Source: Planctomycetota bacterium (lineage in GTDB: Bacteria > Planctomycetota > UBA1135 > GCA-002686595). From it: DNA of 11,488 nucleotides. The stretch lies in contig WTJQ01000434.1 of NCBI GenBank assembly GCA_011524785.1, positions 1 to 11,488 on the forward strand, in the 5' to 3' direction. Every line of letters begins with the position of its first letter. Positions within the stretch are counted from its first letter, which is position 1. The position numbers and the translations under genes were made by a program. The notes below the pieces were generated by a model. The model ran no database searches, was not told where the DNA came from, and saw nothing but the letters and a program-made list of their open reading frames with translations. Shown in pieces: positions 1 through 7,007 of this stretch.

Positions 1-1095
1 GACGAACAGGAACACGGCGGACGGGAGCAGGAACCGATCGAGGTGCATCGTGTGGCGCCACACCGGCAGGCCGCTCGTCAGCAGCACGACGACCACGATC
101 CGCACCCCCCGATCCCGGAGCCGCAGGCAGGCGAGGAGCGCTGCCAGCACGACCCAGGCGAGCACGCGAGGGGACGGCACCAAGAAGGTGGTCCAGTCGA
201 ACCATCGCAGCTGGACCGGGGTCACCCCCATGCCCAGGTTGCCGGAGAGGAAGGACGCCAGGGCCGCCCGGTGGGACGCGGCGGTCTCCGCCCCCGCCGG
301 CCAGGGGAGGAGGAACCACCAGGCGCAGGCGAGCGCGGTCGGGAGGCCGAGGCGGAGGACCGAGGCCATGAAGCCGCGCCCCTCACCCCTGCGCACCCGA
401 ACGACGCCCTCGCCGACCAGGTCGACGAAGAGCCCGCCGCCCAGCAGGAGGCCGTAGTTCCACTTGGTGAACAGGCACGCCGCGAGGAGCAGTCCCGTCA
501 GCCCCTCGATCCAGGGTCGGTGTGCGCGCGCCCGGGTGATCCAGCCGGCCACGGCGAGGGTGGCCAGTGCGGTGAAGGGGACCTCGAGGAAGAGCGTGCC
601 GCCGAAGGCGAGCGCGAGGGGGCACAGGATCCAGAGAGCGAACGCCAGCAGCGGCGCGCCTCCCACCCCGGGTGGCAGCTCGTCGTCGGGCTCGCGGCTG
701 CAGAGGGCGCGAGCCAGCAGGAACATCCCCAGCGCGCCCAGGGCCCAGAACCAGCGCTGGGTGCGGCGCATCACCAGCTCGGTGGGCGCGAGCACGGCGC
801 CGACCACGGCGTGGACCGCCGGGACGAAGGGCGGATAGCGCTCGCACGTCAGGGCCACGCGGACCGCGCCCGGCACGTCCCCCGCCGCGAGCTCCTCGGC
901 CATCCCAGCCGCCGGCACCGCGAGGTGCATGGCCTCGTCCCAGCCCATGCTGCGCTCCATCGAGACCCCGTTCGCACCGAGGACCCCAAGGACGAGCGCC
1001 AAGAGGGCCGCGACGCGCGGGCTCCACGACCAGCCCCGAGGGCGCTCCCCGGAGCGCGGACGAAGGTCCGCCTGCGTCGTCTTGCCCGTGCCCAT
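1..1095 (-). CDS. GT-C family (GT39/ArnT-like) membrane glycosyltransferase, C-terminus cut by window edge
   Basis: The minus strand reads open from an ATG at 1095 to the left edge, giving 365 residues with no stop, so the C-terminus is missing. The product is a polytopic membrane protein. Hydrophobic segments lie near residues 27-43, 113-130, 147-185, 198-226, 244-264, 305-324 and 331-345. After the first one comes GWDEAMH (51-57), whose Asp53-Glu54 fits the acidic catalytic motif in the first extracytoplasmic loop of GT-C enzymes. ERYPPF (85-90), Glu171 in a later loop, FTKWNYG (209-215) and RHTMHLDRFLLP (347-358) resemble other GT39/PMT_2 landmarks. Such enzymes transfer a sugar from a polyprenyl-phosphate donor to protein or lipid on the outer face of the membrane. 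Donor and acceptor cannot be told here. No ATG lies in frame upstream before 1095. The gene is divergent from the GH51-like gene. The family call is reasonably firm from overall pattern, but no search could be run. Confidence 0.75.
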   Translation of the reverse strand, partial: MGTGKTTQADLRPRSGERPRGWSWSPRVAALLALVLGVLGANGVSMERSMGWDEAMHLAVPAAGMAEELAAGDVPGAVRVALTCERYPPFVPAVHAVVGAVLAPTELVMRRTQRWFWALGALGMFLLARALCSREPDDELPPGVGGAPLLAFALWILCPLALAFGGTLFLEVPFTALATLAVAGWITRARAHRPWIEGLTGLLLAACLFTKWNYGLLLGGGLFVDLVGEGVVRVRRGEGRGFMASVLRLGLPTALACAWWFLLPWPAGAETAASHRAALASFLSGNLGMGVTPVQLRWFDWTTFLVPSPRVLAWVVLAALLACLRLRDRGVRIVVVVLLTSGLPVWRHTMHLDRFLLPSAVFLFV

Positions 1096-1103
1096 GCACC
1101 CCG

Positions 1104-1109
1104 AGTCTA
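1104..1109 (-). promoter_or_regulatory. Candidate -10 hexamer (TAGACT) just upstream of the glycosyltransferase start
   Basis: On the minus strand TAGACT lies 8 nt before the ATG at 1095, which fits the TAnnnT -10 pattern. Transcription would then begin at or next to the start codon, giving a leaderless or nearly leaderless mRNA. No good -35 hexamer is visible about 17 bp further upstream. A single hexamer is weak evidence. Confidence 0.2.
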
Positions 1110-1196
1110 GCGGCGCGGCACGCACCAACCGGAAGGGTGCTGACCAGACCACCGCGGGCCGGCTCTTGGAGCGCCGTGTCTCACGACGAGTCGATC

Positions 1197-1212
1197 GAGC
1201 CTGTGCAGGCTC
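1197..1212. repeat. Inverted repeat in the divergent intergenic region (possible operator)
   Basis: Two perfect 7-bp arms, GAGCCTG and CAGGCTC, are separated by 2 bp. They lie roughly midway between the divergent glycosyltransferase and GH51-like genes (start codons at 1095 and 1291). The position suits an operator acting on either gene. In DNA this rich in G and C, arms of this length arise by chance fairly often. Nothing else recognisable was seen in 1096-1290. Confidence 0.2.
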
Positions 1213-1290
1213 CACGACCTGGGATCACGCGCTCCCACCCACGCCGCGTGGACCTGGCGAGGAGAAGCTTCTTACGGAGACCCCTGTCCC

Positions 1291-2958
1291 GTGGCATCCC
1301 TCTTCCGACCCCTTCGCCCGGAGCTGGCCCTCGTCGCTGCTCTCGCCAGCCCGGCAGCGGCGCAGCTGACGGGTCCGGGCGCGGTGACGCAGCCGGCGCC
1401 CTTCCTCGAGGACTTCGAGCTGCGGCGCGCGCCGGCGGCCGTCACCACGGGCCCCGCTCTGCCCTCCTCTGGCGGCGCAGCCGTGGTCGTGCAAGTGGAG
1501 ACGCGCCGCGTGACTCGCCTGCTCCCGCCGGCCCTCTTCGGCAACAACCTCGCGCTGTGGACGGGCGACAACGACACGCTCAGCGGGACCCTGGAGGACC
1601 GACTGCAGCCCCTGCGGCCCGGCCTCCTGCGCTTCCCCGGCGGCAACGCCTCCAACACCTACCACTGGGACGGGAGCTACCCGCCCTACGCCGTCTCCCA
1701 GGGCTGGGACAACCAGAGCAATCCCTGGGCGGTCAACACCTTCGAGTTCCTCAGCCTCTGTGAGCGCCTGGGGGCCGAGGCCCTGCTGACGGTCAACCAC
1801 GGCTATCACGAGTACGACACGACGGCGACCGACGGGCAGCTCGGCAACGCGGTCGCGCTGGCCGCCGACTGGGTCGAGTACTGCAACGCGCCCGTCGACG
1901 GCTCGAACCCGCGCGGCGGGATCGACTGGGCCGCGCAGCGAGCCGCGGACGGCCACCCCGAGCCCTTCGGCGTGAAGTACTGGGAGATCGGCAACGAGGT
2001 CCACGGGTTCTGGACCGTGGGCAACGAGGTGGCGGACGGCGCCGTCTACGGGGCGCAGTACAACGCCTTCCACGACGCGATGAAGGCCGTGGATCCCAGC
2101 ATCCACATCGGCATCGACGGCTACGTGGGTGATCCGGCCAAGGTCGCCTGGACCGCGGAGGTCTTCTCCCATCCGGGCACCGGGCGGCGCATCGACTTCA
2201 TCGACACCCACGACTACTTCCACTGGGTCGGACACGACCTGCAGAACGACCTCGCCGAGGAGGACCTGTTCGACCTGGTCGATCAGATCGCCCAGAACAA
2301 GGCTGACCTCGATGCCCTCGTCGAGGGCTGCACGCGCCGCCGCCCGGGCGAGATCAAGTACTACATGGGCGAGTTCAACATCACGCACCCGGTGAGCTAC
2401 CACGCCACCCAGCTGGCGACCGCGCTGGTCGTGGCGGAGATGCTGGGCGCGATGATCGACACGGGCTACGACGCCGCCTCGCTCTGGCTCGGGTTCCACG
2501 CTTGGAGCGGCACTGGGGACACGGGGTTCCTGGCGCGCAACAACCCCGCCGTTCCCGACCACACGCCGTACGCCAACTACTTCGTGTACTGGCTCTTCGC
2601 GCGCACCTTCGGGGACCGTGCGCTCGCAGCCACCAGTTCCGATCCGGAGGTCGTGGTCCACGCGAGCCGCTTCGCTTCGGGCGAACTGGGCCTGATGCTC
2701 GTCAACGAGACCAGCACCCCCCGGACGGCGACCCTCCAGCTCGCTGGGTTCTCCCCCAGCGGGCCCGTCAACGGCTGGGTCCTGGGCGGCGCGGGCCTCG
2801 AGGCCACGGCGGTCACCCTGAACGGCGTCGGCAGCGGCCTCCCCTATGGAGGACCGCTGCCGGACACGGTCCCCGCTCTGGTCGGGACGGCGGATCCGCT
2901 GGGCGTCCTCTCGGTGCGCCTTGAGCCGCACTCCCTGACGTCGCTGCTGGTCTACTGA
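1291..2958 (+). CDS. Secreted GH51-type alpha-L-arabinofuranosidase-like glycoside hydrolase
   Basis: The 555-residue product starts at GTG 1291, and no in-frame ATG was found just upstream. A GGAG at 1276-1279 is a poor ribosome site because of its distance. An N-terminal signal peptide (basic residues, then LALVAALASPAAA, cleavage expected near residue 24-25) predicts export. The body matches the clan GH-A barrel of GH51: LLRFPGGN (112-119), the stretch NTFEFLSLCERLGAEALLTV (149-168), YWEIGNEVHG (230-239) with Glu236 as likely acid/base, and YYMGEFN (357-363) with Glu361 as likely nucleophile. The 125-residue gap between the two Glu residues is like that of known GH51 enzymes. Residues from about 455 to the end form the expected C-terminal beta domain. 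GH51 enzymes mostly remove arabinofuranosyl groups from arabinan or arabinoxylan, and some act on xylan or glucans. The catalytic contexts (NEVH, GEFN) differ from textbook GH51, so substrate is open. The 3' end overlaps the convergent peptidase gene by 7 bp. Confidence 0.85.
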   Translation: MASLFRPLRPELALVAALASPAAAQLTGPGAVTQPAPFLEDFELRRAPAAVTTGPALPSSGGAAVVVQVETRRVTRLLPPALFGNNLALWTGDNDTLSGTLEDRLQPLRPGLLRFPGGNASNTYHWDGSYPPYAVSQGWDNQSNPWAVNTFEFLSLCERLGAEALLTVNHGYHEYDTTATDGQLGNAVALAADWVEYCNAPVDGSNPRGGIDWAAQRAADGHPEPFGVKYWEIGNEVHGFWTVGNEVADGAVYGAQYNAFHDAMKAVDPSIHIGIDGYVGDPAKVAWTAEVFSHPGTGRRIDFIDTHDYFHWVGHDLQNDLAEEDLFDLVDQIAQNKADLDALVEGCTRRRPGEIKYYMGEFNITHPVSYHATQLATALVVAEMLGAMIDTGYDAASLWLGFHAWSGTGDTGFLARNNPAVPDHTPYANYFVYWLFARTFGDRALAATSSDPEVVVHASRFASGELGLMLVNETSTPRTATLQLAGFSPSGPVNGWVLGGAGLEATAVTLNGVGSGLPYGGPLPDTVPALVGTADPLGVLSVRLEPHSLTSLLVY

Positions 2959-4094
2959 GGCGAGGGCGAACCGGCCAGCGCCCCGAGGCCGACGCCGGCA
3001 GCCGGGCGCGTCGCCGCGTCGAAGACGCGACGCACGTTGCCCAGGAAGACGGCCTCGACCTCCGCGGAGGAGAACCCGCGATCGAGCATGCCCGCGGCAA
3101 GGCGCGGATAGCAGCTCGCGTCCTCGAGGCCCTGGGGCGTGCGCTCGATGCCGTCGTAGTCGGAGCCGATGCCCACGGACTCGATGCCCGCGACCTCGAC
3201 CGCATGGCAGAGGTGATCGAGGACGCGCTCCATGGGCAGCGGCGTCGCGTGCTGCTGCATCCACTCGGCCTGGCGCAGGAAGAGAGCGGTCCCGTTCTCG
3301 CCCTCGAGGGCGCGGTACTCCGCGGACTCGCGCAGCGCGACCTCCTCGGCACGCGCGTCCGCATCGAGGAACGGCGTGCAGAAGACCATGCCGACGACGC
3401 CTCCGTGCCGGCCCAGCGTACGCAGCTGGTCGTCCGAGAGATTGCGCGGGTGACCGTGCAGCGCGAGACAGCCCGAGTGGCTCGCGAGGACGGGCGCGGT
3501 GCTCACCTCCAGCGCGTCGTGGAAGCTGCGCACGCCGGCGTGCGAGAGGTCCACGACCATCCCGAGCTCGTTCATGCGGCGCACGACGTCCCGTCCGAAC
3601 GCCGACAGGCCCTCGGGGATGCCCGGGCCCGCACCGTCCTGGCACGAGCGGATCCAGTCGAGGTGGTTGTTCCAGACGAGCGTCATGACGCGGACGCCCG
3701 CCTCGAAGAAGCGCTCGAGGGTCTCGAGGCTGCCCTCGATGGAGTGCCCGCCCTCGATGCCGAAGGTGGCCGCCACCCGACCGGCCGCGCGGTGCTCGGC
3801 GAGGGCCGCCGCGTCCCCTGCCCAGCCGACGCGCTCGGGGTGGCGAGCGAGCAGGCGATGCCCGGCGCCCAGGAGGTCCCAGGTCCGCCGCGCGGCCGCG
3901 CCCTCCGCGATCCACGCCGGGTCGCACCAGCAGACGAGCACGATGGCCTCGAGCCCCCCCTCCGCCCCGCGAACGAGGTCGAGGTGCCCGGGCGTGCGGG
4001 TCCCCAGGTCCTGACCGAGGTCGAGGTCGCGCTGGAGCGCGTCGCAGTGGGCATCGAAGACCGGGGCGGGCGAGGACGGGGCCATGGCCCTCAT
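2952..4094 (-). CDS. Peptidase M19 (renal/membrane dipeptidase family) metallo-dipeptidase
   Basis: A 380-residue zinc dipeptidase of the M19 family, which hydrolyses dipeptides, including D-residue dipeptides in bacteria. All metal ligands are visible: DAHCD (His16, Asp18), GIEGGHS (bridging Glu114), VDLSHAG (His185), ASHSGC (His206) and GIGSDYDG (Asp312). HPRN (Arg217) and the closing GNVRRVF (352-358) are also family features. Length is normal for the family. No signal peptide or membrane segment is seen, so a cytoplasmic location is likely. The frame stays open upstream to 4343, but those extra residues are low-complexity and overlap the response-regulator start. I therefore chose the ATG at 4094; a second ATG at 4085 is also possible. 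The stop (TAG, complement of 2952-2954) lies inside the last codons of the GH51-like gene. Likely roles are peptide scavenging or D-amino-acid dipeptide turnover; the substrate is not readable from sequence. Confidence 0.93.
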   Translation of the reverse strand: MRAMAPSSPAPVFDAHCDALQRDLDLGQDLGTRTPGHLDLVRGAEGGLEAIVLVCWCDPAWIAEGAAARRTWDLLGAGHRLLARHPERVGWAGDAAALAEHRAAGRVAATFGIEGGHSIEGSLETLERFFEAGVRVMTLVWNNHLDWIRSCQDGAGPGIPEGLSAFGRDVVRRMNELGMVVDLSHAGVRSFHDALEVSTAPVLASHSGCLALHGHPRNLSDDQLRTLGRHGGVVGMVFCTPFLDADARAEEVALRESAEYRALEGENGTALFLRQAEWMQQHATPLPMERVLDHLCHAVEVAGIESVGIGSDYDGIERTPQGLEDASCYPRLAAGMLDRGFSSAEVEAVFLGNVRRVFDAATRPAAGVGLGALAGSPSPQ

Positions 4095-4280
4095 GCTGCC
4101 AATCCGACAGGCGGCGGCGAAGGCCCCAGACCCGGCTGCCAGATCGGCAGCAGGGCTCCCCCGGCCGCTCTCCCGCCAGGCAGCCGAGAGGCGCCCGAGG
4201 GAGCGACCCGCGCGCGCCAGGGGCGCGCCGGCGGCTGCCGCGGGCCGCCAGGGGGCCGATCCCCCAGTCTCGGCACGCCT

Positions 4281-4299
4281 CTTGCTCCGCCGGAGCAGG
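4281..4299 (+). other. Small stem-loop upstream of the response-regulator gene
   Basis: CTTGCTCC and GGAGCAGG pair over 8 positions (one G-U) around a 3-nt loop, ending 18 nt before the receiver ATG at 4318. The only Shine-Dalgarno-like GGAG near that gene lies inside the right arm, but it is about 22 nt from the ATG, too far for normal use. The rest of the 4095-4317 gap between the divergent peptidase and receiver genes shows only GC-rich sequence with no recognisable promoter. Function is unknown and the hairpin may be due to chance. Confidence 0.25.
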
Positions 4300-4317
4300 C
4301 CCACCGGGCCCCAGTCC

Positions 4318-4704
4318 ATGCCGCAGCCCCACCGCATCCTCATCGCCGACGACGACGCCGAGATCCGCCTCGGCGCGGCGGAGCTGCTGTCGGGCGAGGG
4401 CCGTCAGGTCGTCGAGGCCTGCAACGGCCTGGAGGCGGTGGAGCTCCTGGACCGTGGCCCCCTGCACCTCGCCCTGCTCGACGTCCACATGCCCGGTCGC
4501 ACGGGCCTGGAGGTCTTCGAGTGGGTCCGCGAGCGCAGCCTCGACGTCCCCTGCCTCTTCTGGTCGGGCGAGGCCGAGGAGGGCACCGCGAGCTGGCTGC
4601 TCCAGTCGGGCGCCGCCGCGTTCCTCCGCAAGCCCGTCCGCCCCGACGAGCTGCGCGCCTGCGTGCGCGAGACCCTCGAGCGCCACTGGGGCCACGCGAG
4701 CTGA
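4318..4704 (+). CDS. Stand-alone receiver domain response regulator (CheY/Spo0F-like)
   Basis: The 128-residue protein is a single receiver (REC) domain with no output domain. Key residues are present: the acidic pocket DDD (11-13), phospho-acceptor Asp55 in LALLDVHMPG (51-60), the Ser83 switch position in FWSGE (81-85), and the conserved Lys105 in LRKP (103-106). A histidine kinase would phosphorylate Asp55 in the cytoplasm. With no DNA-binding or enzymatic domain, output must be through protein contacts or phosphorelay. The frame stays open upstream to 4084, but that part overlaps the peptidase start and does not look like protein, so the ATG at 4318 was chosen. It has no convincing Shine-Dalgarno. 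No kinase gene is in the window. The gene is divergent from the peptidase and lies 89 bp before groES on the same strand, so co-transcription with the chaperonin is possible but unproven. Confidence 0.93.
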   Translation: MPQPHRILIADDDAEIRLGAAELLSGEGRQVVEACNGLEAVELLDRGPLHLALLDVHMPGRTGLEVFEWVRERSLDVPCLFWSGEAEEGTASWLLQSGAAAFLRKPVRPDELRACVRETLERHWGHAS

Positions 4705-4711
4705 AGACCAC

Positions 4712-4742
4712 CCGCCGGCGCATCGTGTGCAGCGCTCGGCGG
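4712..4742 (+). terminator. GC-rich stem-loop after the response regulator and before groES
   Basis: CCGCCGGCGC pairs with GCGC-T-CGGCGG: 10 base pairs with one bulged T and a 10-nt loop. It starts 7 nt after the receiver stop codon and ends 51 nt before the groES ATG. No T-run follows, so it is not a classical intrinsic terminator. It may act as a weak terminator, a processing barrier, or part of the groESL control region. It is not a CIRCE element. Confidence 0.4.
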
Positions 4743-4793
4743 ACCCCCTGATCCACGAACCATCCCCTCACCACCCACCTGACTCAACCTGTC

Positions 4794-5108
4794 ATGGCCA
4801 CCACCAAGTCCAAGAAGAAAGCCGCCATCCGCCCCCTCGGTGACCGCGTCCTCGTCCAGCGTGTCGAGGCCGAGGACAAGACCGCCGGAGGCATCCTCCT
4901 CCCCGAGTCCGCCAAGGAGAAGCCCAAGGAGGGCATCGTGATCTCCGTCGGCGCGGGCAAGACCCTCGACAGCGGTGAGAAGAGCAGCTTCTGCGTCGCC
5001 GTCGGCGACCGCGTGCTGTTCACCTCCTACGCCGGCACCGAGGTCAAGTTCGGCGGCGAGGACTACCTCATCATGCGCGAGGACGACATCCTCGGCATCA
5101 TCGGCTGA
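4794..5108 (+). CDS. groES: Co-chaperonin GroES (Hsp10, Cpn10)
   Basis: The 104-residue product is the heptameric lid of the GroEL folding chamber in the cytoplasm. The core matches Hsp10 throughout: [12 protein letters not shown] (12-23), a mobile loop at about 25-44 whose GGILLP (32-37) carries the hydrophobic tripeptide that docks on GroEL, and the closing strand from [20 protein letters not shown] (83-102). It is a few residues longer than the E. coli protein because of a lysine-rich N-terminal extension ([11 protein letters not shown]). The ATG at 4794 is the natural start, but no Shine-Dalgarno precedes it; the leader from about 4743 is C-rich and poor in G. groEL follows after 38 bp. 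No CIRCE repeat (TTAGCACTC-N9-GAGTGCTAA) lies upstream, so HrcA control at this site is not supported. Stress induction is expected for the family, but its mechanism is not visible here. Confidence 0.98.
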   Translation: MATTKSKKKAAIRPLGDRVLVQRVEAEDKTAGGILLPESAKEKPKEGIVISVGAGKTLDSGEKSSFCVAVGDRVLFTSYAGTEVKFGGEDYLIMREDDILGIIG

Positions 5109-5112
5109 GGCC

Positions 5113-5142
5113 GGCTCCTCCAACCCCCAACGCAGAGGAGTC
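5113..5142 (+). promoter_or_regulatory. groEL ribosome binding site with a hairpin that can mask it
   Basis: A strong Shine-Dalgarno, GAGGAG (5135-5140), sits 6 nt before the groEL ATG. It is fully complementary to CTCCTC at 5115-5120. With a G-U and a G-C pair outside, this gives an 8-bp stem and a 14-nt loop. The left arm begins only 4 nt after the groES stop (5106-5108), so a ribosome ending groES would cover it and free the Shine-Dalgarno. The ribosome site is firm. The regulatory role of the stem is inference. Confidence 0.55.
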
Positions 5143-5146
5143 CACC

Positions 5147-6763
<1,617 letters not shown>

Positions 6764-6780
6764 GCCTCCTCCGAGGCAGC

Positions 6781-6827
6781 GGCGCGCCCGTCCGGATCCT
6801 CGCGATCCGGGCGGGCGCGCCCGTTCT
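6781..6827 (+). terminator. Strong hairpin terminator of the groESL operon
   Basis: GGCGCGCCCG-T-CCGGATC pairs with GATCCGG-G-CGGGCGCGCC: an unbroken 18-pair stem including one G-U, around a 5-nt loop (CTCGC). The sequence CGTTCT follows at 6822-6827, only a short T-poor tail. The stem begins 17 nt after the groEL stop and no other gene lies before 7008. This is the clearest structural signal in the window. A role as intrinsic terminator or transcript end is likely, though the weak U-tract leaves help by Rho possible. Confidence 0.8.
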
Positions 6828-6995
6828 GGGAGTGGGGAGTGCGCCTGCGGCCACAGCCCAGGGCGACGGAGCAGCTGGCCACTGGAGCCCGGTGGACTGC
6901 TGACGCGCAAGAGTCGCTCCGCGCCCATCGCGGGAGGGAACGCCGCACCCCGCGGCGACAGGCGCCCCGAGCCGAGCGCGCTGGCGCTGCCGCGC

Positions 6996-7001
6996 TACGC
7001 T
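6996..7001 (+). promoter_or_regulatory. Candidate -10 hexamer (TACGCT) just upstream of the DUF1553 gene
   Basis: TACGCT lies 6 nt before the ATG at 7008, in a similar place to TAGACT before the glycosyltransferase ATG. It fits TAnnnT and would imply leaderless transcription. There is no recognisable -35 and only a weak GGGG as ribosome site. The remainder of 6828-7007 is GC-rich sequence in which nothing else was recognised. Confidence 0.2.
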
Positions 7002-7007
7002 GGGGCC

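Noticed and set aside
43..1110. Plus-strand open frames covering the left end
   Set aside because: The minus strand in the same stretch encodes a membrane protein with ordered hydrophobic helices and GT-C motifs; the plus-strand products are charged and featureless.
1259..1266. GAGGAGAA as ribosome binding site for the glycosidase
   Set aside because: It matches the Shine-Dalgarno well but lies about 24 nt from the GTG at 1291, and no suitable in-frame start codon lies closer.
4135..4151. Short inverted repeat GCTGCC/GGCAGC upstream of the peptidase gene
   Set aside because: Six-bp arms are expected by chance in such GC-rich DNA, and nothing nearby supports a role.
1225..4695. A minus-strand open frame of more than 1100 codons running across the glycosidase, peptidase and receiver region
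   Set aside because: It is an antisense and off-frame shadow of three real genes. The translation is Arg/Gly/Ala/Pro-rich with no recognisable motifs, and GC-biased codons remove stops from opposite frames.
4705..4793. Possible CIRCE heat-shock operator before groES
   Set aside because: Neither half of the CIRCE consensus is present; the only symmetric element is an unrelated GC-rich stem.
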